A DNA stretch of 64,000 nt, taken from Rhodobacteraceae bacterium CCMM004 (GTDB taxonomy: Bacteria > Pseudomonadota > Alphaproteobacteria > Rhodobacterales > Rhodobacteraceae). The stretch covers positions 434,001 to 498,000 of the forward strand of contig RZWH01000001.1 of NCBI GenBank assembly GCA_004005435.1. The letters are read 5' to 3'. The position numbers were made by a program, and so were the translations under genes. Below are positions 15,429-22,868 of the stretch, piece by piece (positions within the stretch are counted from its first letter, which is position 1; each line of letters begins with the position of its first letter). The notes under the pieces were generated by a model. That model was not told where the DNA came from and ran no database searches. It saw only the letters and a list, made by a program, of their open reading frames with translations.

Positions 15429-17339
15429 TCAAGGCCCGCTCAGCGCCGCCCGGAACCGCGGTGCCATGGCGCGGGAGGCCGCGGCCGACAGGTGATCCTC
15501 GTCGCGGTAGAGCCGCCCGATCCCGGGCGCCTCCGCCGGACAGCCCCCGGCGCTGCACACCTCATCCCACACCTCCAGGACCGACACGTTGTCGTGCCGG
15601 GCCAGGGCGTCGAGGACCGGCGCCACCGCCCGCCGCTGGGCGGCAAACGCCCCGGCCGAGAGCGGCGCCACCGGCCGCGCCCGCACCGCCCCCGCAGCGC
15701 CGAAGCGGGACGATGTCGGCACCGGCCCGATCAGGACGAAGCGCTTGTCGGGCCAGCGCGCGATCAGCCGGTCGAGGGCCGCGGTCAGGTCGACCGGGGC
15801 GGTCAGCGGCCCCGCCCCCTTGGGATAGAGAGTATAGCGCCGCGACTGCGCCCAGAACTGGCCGACGACGATCGTGTCGATGCTGGGATGCGCGTCCAAC
15901 GCGGCCTCGACCAGACGGTGGTTCGCCGCGTCGCGGGCGCGCATCCCGGCGCGGAACGCCCCCGGCGCCGGGACATAGCCCGAATCGGTGATCTGGATCC
16001 CGGCCTGCCCAGCGTCGGCCGCCGCCGCGAACAGGCCGGGCCCGTGCATGTCGGCGTGGCTGTCGCCGAGGAGAAGGACCCGCGGCGCTCCGTCTCCGCC
16101 GCGGCGGCAGAGGTTCGCGGGCACCGTGAGGCGCGAGGCGAAGTGGCAGTGGCGGTGGCCGTGCATCAACGCGTCGTCCTCGGCCAGTGCCAACCGCGCG
16201 GGGTCGATACGGCCCGGCACGCCTCCCGTGGCGTGCAGCGCCAGGCCCAGCGCCGCCATCGCCCCGAGCGACACGGCGGCCGCGGCCAGGACCCCCCGCC
16301 CCGACAGGCGGCGGCTCCGGCGGGCGGGCCGCTCGACCCAGCGCCACGTCGCGGCGGCCAGAACGACGGACAGAGCCACGGCGCCGATCCTCTCGGCCAG
16401 GGTCAGCTCGCGCGCCAGCGCCTGGCCCGCCAGCACCAGCACAGGCCAGTGCCAGAGATAGAGGGAATACGAGATCAGGCCGACCGCGACCGCCGGACGC
16501 CAGGACAGCGCCCGCGCCGCCCACGTCCCCCCGAGCCCGGTCTGGATCAGGAGCGCCGCGCCCAGGCAGGGCGGCACCGCGGCGAGGCCGGGAAACGGCG
16601 TCGACGGCCCATAGGTCAGCATCGGCCACAGGACGAGCCCCGCGCCCAGCGCCGCCAGCACGGCCCGGACCGCACCCGGCGCCTGCCGCCGCAGCGCGGG
16701 TGCCGCCAGAAGGACGCCCAGCGCCAGCTCCCACGCGCGCGTGTGGAGGAGGTAGAAGACGGCATCGGGCCGGTCCGCCAGCCCCGCCTGCGCCACGGCC
16801 AGCGAGGCCAGGGCCGCAGCGCCCACGGCCCAGGGCCACACGCCGCGCCCGATCCGCACCAGCGCCATCATCGCCAGGGGTAGGACGACGTAGAACTGCT
16901 CTTCGATGGCCAGGGACCAGGTGTGCAGGAGCGCCTTGGTCTCGGCAGCGGCGTCGAAATACCCCGCCTCGCGAAAGAACAGGACGTTGCTGGCAAAGAC
17001 CGCGGTGGCCAGGACGCTCTGGCCGAAGTCGCGATAGGCGCCGGGCAGCATCACCGCCCATCCCGCCGCCGCCGTGGCCGTGACCACGACGATCAAGGGC
17101 GGCAGGATCCGGCGCGCGCGCCGGTCGTAGAAATGCAGAAGCGAGAACCGGCCCTGCGCGAGCGCACCGATGACGATGCTGCCGATCAGATAGCCGGAGA
17201 TGACGAAGAAGACGTCGACGCCGACGAACCCGCCGGGCAGTCCGGCGAGATCGGCGTGATAGAGCACCACCGCGACGACGGCGACGGCCCGCAGGCCGTC
17301 AATGTCCGGTCGGTAGCCCTCGGGGGGGCCGGACGGCAT
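15429..17339 (-). CDS. Acyltransferase 3 / SGNH fusion (OafA-like)
   Basis: 636 residues. The N-terminal acyltransferase-3 domain has ten or so membrane segments, starting with YRPDIDGLRAVAVVAVVLYH (catalytic His28) and VDVFFVISGYLI. The C-terminal periplasmic SGNH hydrolase-like domain has LLLGDSHADMHG (block I Ser) and YRDEDHLSAAAS (Asp/His block V). Proteins of this build move an acyl group, usually acetyl, from the cytoplasm to an extracellular glycan, so this is likely the O-acetyltransferase of the exopolysaccharide made by neighbouring genes. It converges with the dehydrogenase gene, 4 nt between stops. Confidence 0.9.
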   Translation of the reverse strand: MPSGPPEGYRPDIDGLRAVAVVAVVLYHADLAGLPGGFVGVDVFFVISGYLIGSIVIGALAQGRFSLLHFYDRRARRILPPLIVVVTATAAAGWAVMLPGAYRDFGQSVLATAVFASNVLFFREAGYFDAAAETKALLHTWSLAIEEQFYVVLPLAMMALVRIGRGVWPWAVGAAALASLAVAQAGLADRPDAVFYLLHTRAWELALGVLLAAPALRRQAPGAVRAVLAALGAGLVLWPMLTYGPSTPFPGLAAVPPCLGAALLIQTGLGGTWAARALSWRPAVAVGLISYSLYLWHWPVLVLAGQALARELTLAERIGAVALSVVLAAATWRWVERPARRSRRLSGRGVLAAAAVSLGAMAALGLALHATGGVPGRIDPARLALAEDDALMHGHRHCHFASRLTVPANLCRRGGDGAPRVLLLGDSHADMHGPGLFAAAADAGQAGIQITDSGYVPAPGAFRAGMRARDAANHRLVEAALDAHPSIDTIVVGQFWAQSRRYTLYPKGAGPLTAPVDLTAALDRLIARWPDKRFVLIGPVPTSSRFGAAGAVRARPVAPLSAGAFAAQRRAVAPVLDALARHDNVSVLEVWDEVCSAGGCPAEAPGIGRLYRDEDHLSAAASRAMAPRFRAALSGP

Positions 17340-17427
17340 CGGCGATCCCTTCAGCGGCGGCGCGCGGGCGGCGGCGGGGCCGCGCCCGGACCCGTCGGGG
17401 CCCGCGCGCGCCCGCCGCCGCGCCGGA
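17340..17427. other. Extremely GC-rich spacer with self-complementary tracts
   Basis: The 88 nt between the oxygenase-like gene and the acyltransferase gene (both minus strand) are almost entirely G and C. They contain GGCGGCG-type and CGCCGCC-type tracts that can pair in several registers. A strong RNA structure is likely and could reduce read-through, but no U-run follows. No ORF of note. Confidence 0.4.
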
Positions 17428-18102
17428 TCAGGCCTGGGCCATCGCCCGGCCGTCGCCGAAGATGTTTTCGCCCAACGGGTCGTCGCCCTCGTCGTTCACC
17501 TTGATATAGAGAACCGCCGTGCCGGCGCCGCGGACGCGCTCGTGATAGAGCGCCGAGCCCAGGAAGGCGACGAGATCGCCCACCGATTCATTCAGCATCA
17601 CCGCGTGTTCGGTGCCGTAGATCTCGTCGCGGTCGCGGGAGGTCAGGAACACCGCCCGCTCCTCCTGGTTCGGGCCGGGGTCCAGGTCGGGAAAGATGCA
17701 GACGGTCGAGCCCTCGCCCAAATGCACCGGCAGCCCGATGGAGTAGTGCGAGGCCGACCGGTCCTTGTGCGGCGCGGGATAGGGTTCGGCCGCGTCGTCG
17801 TAAACCTTGAGGTGCCGCTCCGACACGGTGAGCGTCTCGGCCGAGAGACCGGTCAGCGCCGCCATGCCCCTGCGAAACTCTTCGGCCGCCTCGGGCGAGG
17901 GAAAGTCGAAGACGAACTGCCGCTTCTTGCCCGCGATCTTCCAGTCCGCGGCCTCGCGGTCGGCCTCGGCGATGGCGTTCGCGAGAAAACTCTGGAGGTA
18001 GTCGACGAACGAGGGCGCAAGCAGTCCCTTGAGATGGACATAACCGTCGGTAGACAGGCGGTCGGCCGCCTCCGCGGGGTCGTAGGAGAATATGGACGTC
18101 AT
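17428..18102 (-). CDS. 2OG-Fe(II) oxygenase-like protein
   Basis: 224 residues, no signal peptide. A PhyH-like arrangement of iron ligands can be read: H112-K-D114 in PAPHKDRSASHYSIGLPVHLG and H187 in GSALYHERVRGAG, with R189 or R191 for 2-oxoglutarate. The N-terminus TDGYVHLKGLLAPSFVDYLQ is the usual start of such enzymes. I cannot name the substrate. It is divergent from the priming sugar-transferase gene and shares the 342-nt control region 18103-18444 with it, which suggests co-regulation with exopolysaccharide synthesis. Confidence 0.72.
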   Translation of the reverse strand: MTSIFSYDPAEAADRLSTDGYVHLKGLLAPSFVDYLQSFLANAIAEADREAADWKIAGKKRQFVFDFPSPEAAEEFRRGMAALTGLSAETLTVSERHLKVYDDAAEPYPAPHKDRSASHYSIGLPVHLGEGSTVCIFPDLDPGPNQEERAVFLTSRDRDEIYGTEHAVMLNESVGDLVAFLGSALYHERVRGAGTAVLYIKVNDEGDDPLGENIFGDGRAMAQA

Positions 18103-18444
18103 GGGCGCACCCTCTTTCTGGCCTCGTCAAGCTTAACAGCCCGCCCCGGAGTCGGGATAGGGTGTCGATCACGATCTGGCCACTGTGATCGACTTGCGGA
18201 CAATAGCCCCCTATTGGGGCCATAGTTTGCCGGATCCGAGAACAGACGGGCGGCGACTAAAATCGATCTCCACAACCCTTAGGCGAGTTCCGCCGCGTAA
18301 CGAAGGACCTCTGATTAATGGTCTCTGACCACAATGTATTGTTTTCAGCAGGTTAGACTTCTCCAGCCCAACGCAACCTGTCCTTTGTGTTAAGTTGCTG
18401 AACAGACTGTTGCCGCGTAGATCATCGCTAAATTTGTCCGGTTC
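18103..18444. promoter_or_regulatory. Divergent control region of the exopolysaccharide locus
   Basis: A 342-nt region, noticeably less GC-rich than the genes around it. It holds a perfect 9-bp inverted repeat GTCGATCAC (18164-18172) / GTGATCGAC (18185-18193), with centres 21 bp apart. Directly adjacent is the element TTGCGG...CCCC...ATTGGGG (18194-18221), which recurs before the BY-kinase gene. A weak promoter-like pair TTGCTG (18395-18400) and TAGATC (18418-18423), spacer 17, points to the sugar-transferase gene. The long leader between the motifs and that gene holds no ORF. Confidence 0.5.
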
Positions 18445-19215
18445 ATGGCAATAAATTGGCCGTGGGGACAGACGACTTTGATCGAGGGAGGGCCGTTCCG
18501 AACGGCCTTGGTGGACATGACAATGACTTCTGACATGGCGGCGCAGGCCGTTGCCTATGCCGGCGCCGATGCGCATGGTTACGCCGATACCTCCCGGGAG
18601 CAGTCGCTGCCCTGGATCAAGGTCGCGATGGACAAGCTGCTTGCCCTGGTGGCCATCGTGATCCTGGCGCCTGTGATGCTGGCCGTCGCCGTGGCGATGT
18701 TCCTGCTCGACGGCACGCCTCTGGTGTTCGGCCACTCCCGGGTCGGGATCGGCGGGCGCAGCTTCAAGTGCCTCAAGTTCCGCTCGATGGTGCGCGACGC
18801 CGATCGTCAGCTCGAAGTGCTGTTGGCCAGCGACCCGGTCGCCCGCCACGAGTGGGACACCACTCGCAAGCTGACCAACGATCCGCGCGTCAGCCCCCTG
18901 GGCAACTTCCTGCGCCGGTCGAGCCTCGACGAACTGCCGCAGCTCTTCAACGTGCTGCGCGGGGAGATGTCGCTGGTCGGTCCGCGTCCGATCACCGCCG
19001 CCGAGGCCGCGCATTACGGCCGGCACTACGCCCACTACACCGCGGTGCGTCCGGGCGTCACCGGCGCGTGGCAGGTCGGCGGCCGCAGCGACACCACCTA
19101 TGCCGAGCGTGTGGCGATGGATGTCGACTATGTCGAGAACTGGAGCTTCGGCCGCGACCTGGCCATCCTCTACAAGACCGTGGGCGTCGTCCTCTTCGGC
19201 AAAGGCGCCCGCTGA
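18445..19215 (+). CDS. Priming sugar transferase (bacterial sugar transferase, WcaJ/ExoY type)
   Basis: 256 residues from ATG at 18445; ATG at 18517 (MTMTSDMA) is a good alternative, as neither has a clear ribosome site. One hydrophobic anchor (LLALVAIVILAPVMLAVAVAMFLL) precedes the catalytic cytoplasmic domain with GHSRVGIGGRSFKCLKFRSMV, DELPQLFNVLRGEMSLVGPRP and RPGVTGAWQVGGRS, all family hallmarks. It transfers the first sugar-1-phosphate to undecaprenyl phosphate, starting repeat-unit synthesis. With only one TM it is the short, ExoY/monotopic type. Head of the exopolysaccharide glycosyltransferase set. Confidence 0.92.
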   Translation: MAINWPWGQTTLIEGGPFRTALVDMTMTSDMAAQAVAYAGADAHGYADTSREQSLPWIKVAMDKLLALVAIVILAPVMLAVAVAMFLLDGTPLVFGHSRVGIGGRSFKCLKFRSMVRDADRQLEVLLASDPVARHEWDTTRKLTNDPRVSPLGNFLRRSSLDELPQLFNVLRGEMSLVGPRPITAAEAAHYGRHYAHYTAVRPGVTGAWQVGGRSDTTYAERVAMDVDYVENWSFGRDLAILYKTVGVVLFGKGAR

Positions 19216-19237
19216 GGGTCGGCGGGTCCACCACCCG

Positions 19238-19316
19238 CTCCTCCCCCTCTCTCCCTCCCCTCCCTTTCACGTCCATCGCAGTTCCGGCCGGAGCGATTGC
19301 CAGCGTCGCTCCGGCC
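19238..19316 (+). other. 31-nt pure pyrimidine run followed by an 11-bp hairpin
   Basis: In the 119-nt gap between sugar-transferase and GT2 genes. 19238-19268 contains only C and T, including several CCTCC units that match the 16S anti-Shine-Dalgarno core. At 19286-19316 there is a perfect stem GGCCGGAGCGA/TCGCTCCGGCC with a 9-nt loop, ending 6 nt before the first possible GT2 start. No U-run follows, so it is unlikely to be a classical terminator. It may hide or modulate the GT2 ribosome site. Confidence 0.6.
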
Positions 19317-19334
19317 CCCTACATGGTCCCGGCC

Positions 19335-20219
19335 ATGACCAAACGTTTCATCGTCGGAATTCCCACCGTGGGCCGCGCCGAGATCCTCGCGCGGACCGTC
19401 GCACGCCTGGAGGCGCAGACCCGGCTGCCCGACCTGGTTCTGGTCTCGGTCGCCGAGGATGCCGACGCCGCGGCGCTCGACGGGATCGACACGCCGTTTC
19501 CCGTCCGCGTCCTGACGGGCCCCAAGGGCGCCACGTTCCAGCGCAATCGCATCCTCGCCGAATGCCGCCGGGACGACATCCTGCTGCTGATCGACGACGA
19601 TTTCCTGCTCGCCCCCGACTACATCGCGCAGACCCTGCGCCTGTTCGATAGGCATCCCGATGCCGCCCTGCTGACCGGGACGGTGCTGTTCGACGGTATC
19701 CTCGGCCCCGGCCTCGACCATCCCGGCGGCGACGCGCGGCTGGCCGAGGGGCTGACGCGCCCGGCCGAGGACACGCTGACCCCCCGGCTGTCGGGCTACG
19801 GCTGCAACATGGCCCTGCGGATGGCGCCGGTTCTGGACCACGGGCTGACCTTCGACGAGGCGCTGCCGCTCTATTCGTGGCTGGAGGACGTGGATTTCTC
19901 GGCTCGGCTGCGTCCGCACGGCCGGGTGCTGAGGGCCGGGGCCATGCGCGGTGTGCATCTGGGGACCAAGGCGGGCCGCACGCCCGGAGTGCGCCTGGGC
20001 TACTCGCAGGTGGTCAACCCGGTCTATCTGCGCCGCAAGGGCACCATGGGGCGCAAGCACGCCCGCGACATGATCCTGCGGGCGCTGGCGTCGAACGGGC
20101 TGCGCAGCCTCCGACCGCCGCCTTGGGTCGACTACCGCGGCCGGTTCCGCGGCAATCTCCTGGCGCTGGCCGATCTGGTCCGCGGCCGCGCCGCCCCCGA
20201 CCGCATCCTGAACCTCTGA
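19335..20219 (+). CDS. Glycosyltransferase family 2
   Basis: 294 residues from ATG at 19335 (MTKRFIVGIPTVGR); an in-frame ATG at 19323 adds four residues. GT-A fold: VGIPTVGRAEILARTVARLEAQT at the start, GPKGATFQRNRIL near 62-73, the DxD-like LLLIDDDFLLAPDYI with D87-D89, and WLEDVDFSARLRPHG, where ED is the usual acceptor-side acid. No membrane segment. Likely a cytoplasmic transferase adding one sugar of the repeat unit. It is downstream of the priming transferase and faces the convergent GT4 gene 13 nt away. Confidence 0.9.
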   Translation: MTKRFIVGIPTVGRAEILARTVARLEAQTRLPDLVLVSVAEDADAAALDGIDTPFPVRVLTGPKGATFQRNRILAECRRDDILLLIDDDFLLAPDYIAQTLRLFDRHPDAALLTGTVLFDGILGPGLDHPGGDARLAEGLTRPAEDTLTPRLSGYGCNMALRMAPVLDHGLTFDEALPLYSWLEDVDFSARLRPHGRVLRAGAMRGVHLGTKAGRTPGVRLGYSQVVNPVYLRRKGTMGRKHARDMILRALASNGLRSLRPPPWVDYRGRFRGNLLALADLVRGRAAPDRILNL

Positions 20220-20232
20220 TCGCGGCGGGCGC

Positions 20233-21483
20233 TCAGGCGGCGCTGGCCGGGCGGGCCGGGTCGGACAGCGCCGCGCCGTAGGCGGCGAGCAGGCCGTCGG
20301 CCCACGCCTCGGGCGTCAGCCCCAGGGCCACCTCCCGGTCGTAGCCGCGGCGGCTCATCTCGGCCAGCGCGCCGCGGTCCATGTCCCGCATCCGCACCAG
20401 CGCAGCGTCGAAGTCGGCCGGATCCTGCACCGCCGCCGATAGGCCCAGGCCGGCCTCGACGATCTCGGGGGTCATGAGCGCGGTGTCGGAGGTCACCACC
20501 GGCAGACCGCTGAAGATCGCCTCGGGCAGCACCAGAGCGAAGGGTTCGGGGTGGTGCGCGGGCTGGACCAGGGCGCGGGCGCCGCGGACCATGCCGCCGA
20601 TCCGCTCGCGCGGCATCCAGCCGGTGACGGTGACCTCGGGATAGGCGTCGGCGATGTGGGCCCTGAGCGCGCCGTCCCCCACGGCCGTCAGCGCCATGCC
20701 GGTGCGCCGCGCCGCCGCGCAGAGGTCGAGGATCCCCTTGTCCCGCTCCAGCCGCCCGACATAGACCAGCCCGTGGTTGTCCTCGGCCGCGACCCGGCGG
20801 TCGCACCAGGGCGCCACCGGATTGCGCAGGACCCCGATCAGACCCTCGGGATAGCCGGCGCGCATCAGCCGCGGCCGCATCCCGGGGTGGATCGCCAGGA
20901 TCCGCGCCCAGGGCAGCGACAGATCCAGCGTCCGGCGCAGGCTCATCTGCCGCGCGACCCGCCAGCCCTTTTGCAGATAGGACCGCTTGTCGCAGTTCGT
21001 GGTCAGGCAGGACGCCGACAGGGGAACACGGGTGCACACCTCGCCACGGGGGTAGTCCATATAGACCCCATTGGGGCAGGCGAGGAACATGTCGTGGGCG
21101 TGGATGACCACCCGCGCCGCCACCGGCGCCAGCGCATCGAACAGCGCGGGCGAGAGGATCTGCGCCCAGCCGTGGACGTGGTAGACCGTGCCGGGGGTGT
21201 CGCACTCGGCCACGTGGCGGGCCACGACATCGCGCGCCTGGGCGTTGTAGATGCCCTGCCGCAGCGCCGCCGCCCGCCCGCGTTGGAGCAGCGCAGCACC
21301 GCCCACAGCCACCAGATCGGCCCCCGTCGCGGCCACCGCCCCGTCGTCGCCCCCGTCGCCGCAGACATAGGTGACGGGGACGCCCCGCGCGCGGAGCAGA
21401 CGCACCGACCACAGCGCCAGACCGGTGGCGCCGCCGCGAGCGACGCTGGCATCGTTCAGGATCACCACTCGGTCGGGCGTCAT
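20233..21483 (-). CDS. Glycosyltransferase family 4
   Basis: 416 residues, two Rossmann-like halves of GT-B type. N-terminal half begins VVILNDASVARGGATGLALWSVRLL and contains VYHVHGWAQILSPALF and IHAHDMFLACPNGVYMDY. C-terminal half has HGLVYVGRLERDKGILDLCAAA, LTAVGDGALRAHI and the E-x7-E motif in HPEPFALVLPEAIFSGLP. It probably uses a nucleotide-sugar donor to extend the exopolysaccharide repeat. Minus strand while its neighbours are on the plus strand; 209 nt separate it from the divergent pyruvyl transferase gene. Confidence 0.9.
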   Translation of the reverse strand: MTPDRVVILNDASVARGGATGLALWSVRLLRARGVPVTYVCGDGGDDGAVAATGADLVAVGGAALLQRGRAAALRQGIYNAQARDVVARHVAECDTPGTVYHVHGWAQILSPALFDALAPVAARVVIHAHDMFLACPNGVYMDYPRGEVCTRVPLSASCLTTNCDKRSYLQKGWRVARQMSLRRTLDLSLPWARILAIHPGMRPRLMRAGYPEGLIGVLRNPVAPWCDRRVAAEDNHGLVYVGRLERDKGILDLCAAARRTGMALTAVGDGALRAHIADAYPEVTVTGWMPRERIGGMVRGARALVQPAHHPEPFALVLPEAIFSGLPVVTSDTALMTPEIVEAGLGLSAAVQDPADFDAALVRMRDMDRGALAEMSRRGYDREVALGLTPEAWADGLLAAYGAALSDPARPASAA

Positions 21484-21692
21484 GGCTGTCTCCGCTGGTT
21501 TCGGCCGCCGCCCCGTGGGCAGGGCGCACCGGGCGGAGTATAGTCAAAAACGGGCGAAGCTGCGGCGGCCGAGGGCCCGCGCCGCGGCAAGGCGCGGTTT
21601 TCCGCCGCCGCCCCAAACCCGCCCGCGGGGGGTCACACCCCGGTCCCCTTGCCCAGCCAAGGCGGAGCCCGGATCGACGAGGAGCGCGGCAG

Positions 21693-22865
21693 ATGAAGAT
21701 CGTCCAGTTCGGCCTGCACTACAGTCCCAACGTGGGCGACGGCATCATCGCCGAATGCCTGGCCCACGGCCTGCGCGCCGCCGCGCCGGGGGTCGAGGTG
21801 CGCACGGTGGACATCTCCGGGCGCGACGGCTTTGGCGCGGTGACGGTGCGCAACCGCGGTGCGGTGCTGAAAGTGCTGGCCGCCCTGCCCCGGCCCCTGC
21901 GCCTGGCGTTGATCCGCCGGCGGCTGGGGGCGCTGCTGGACCGCGTTGTCCCGGACTGGACGCAGGCGCTGGACGGGGCGGACCTGGCGGTGATCGGCGG
22001 CGGGCAGATCCTGTCGGACGCCGACCTGAACTTTCCGCTGAAACTGTCCCGGGTCGCGGGCGTTCTGGCGCAGAGCGGCACGCCCGCGGCGATCCATGCG
22101 GCGGGGGTGTCGCGGAACTGGTCGCCGGAGGGGGCCGCGCTCTTTGCCGACCTCTTCGACACCGACTTGCGCGCGGTCGGCCTGCGCGACGCGCCCTCGC
22201 GCGACGCGTGGATCGCGCAGACCGGCGGGCGTGGACCCGCGCCGCACCTGACCCGCGATCCCGGCCTTCTGGCCGCCGCCTGCTACGGACCGGTGCCCGA
22301 GGGCGCGCGGCTGGGCCTGGGCGTCGCCGCGCCCGAGATCCTGGGCTACCACGCCGAGCGCGGCGTGGCGGGGGGCGGCGCGCCGGACTTCTTTGCCGCG
22401 CTGGCGACGGCGCTGGCCGAGCACGCCCCGGTGACGCTGTTCACCAACGGCGCGGCCGAGGATCGGGCGGCGCTGGCCCGTTTGCTCCAGCACCCCGACC
22501 TGGCGGCGCCGCTGGCGTCGGGCCGGATCGACCGCGCCCCAGACCCCGACACGCCCGCCGACTTGGCCGCGACGATCGCGCCGCTGCGCGGGGTCGTGGC
22601 GCACCGCCTGCACGCGCTGATCGTCGCCTACGCCTATGGGCGGGTCCCATTCGGCCTGGGTTGGGACGCCAAGGTCGAGAGCTTCTGCCGCTCCGTCGAC
22701 CTCGACCACGCCTTCGCCGGAGCGGACGCGGGCACGCCCGGCGACATCGCCGCGGCGGCGGTCGCGGCGCTGGCGGCCGGGATCGACCCCGCCCGCCACC
22801 GCGCGGTGCTGGACGAGACCCAGGCGAGCCTCGCCGCTCTCCTCACCCACGCTGCGGGGGCGTGA
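21693..22865 (+). CDS. Polysaccharide pyruvyl transferase family protein
   Basis: 390 residues, preceded by GAGGAGCG. Family marks of the CsaB/WcaK group: MKIVQFGLHYSPNVGDGIIAECL at the start, AVIGGGQILSDADLNFPLK, RDAPSRDAWI and the C-terminal VVAHRLHALIVAYAYGRVPFGLGWDAKV. These enzymes transfer pyruvate from phosphoenolpyruvate to a sugar as a ketal, giving acidic exopolysaccharide. It therefore suggests a pyruvylated, acidic polymer. The gene converges with the glycosidase gene, 3 nt between stops. Confidence 0.88.
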   Translation: MKIVQFGLHYSPNVGDGIIAECLAHGLRAAAPGVEVRTVDISGRDGFGAVTVRNRGAVLKVLAALPRPLRLALIRRRLGALLDRVVPDWTQALDGADLAVIGGGQILSDADLNFPLKLSRVAGVLAQSGTPAAIHAAGVSRNWSPEGAALFADLFDTDLRAVGLRDAPSRDAWIAQTGGRGPAPHLTRDPGLLAAACYGPVPEGARLGLGVAAPEILGYHAERGVAGGGAPDFFAALATALAEHAPVTLFTNGAAEDRAALARLLQHPDLAAPLASGRIDRAPDPDTPADLAATIAPLRGVVAHRLHALIVAYAYGRVPFGLGWDAKVESFCRSVDLDHAFAGADAGTPGDIAAAAVAALAAGIDPARHRAVLDETQASLAALLTHAAGA

Positions 22866-22868
22866 GCC

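Noticed and set aside
21060-21077. Third match to the ATAG-CCCC-ATTGGGG motif
   Set aside because: It lies inside the GT4 gene and encodes the conserved segment CPNGVY, so codon constraint explains it well enough.
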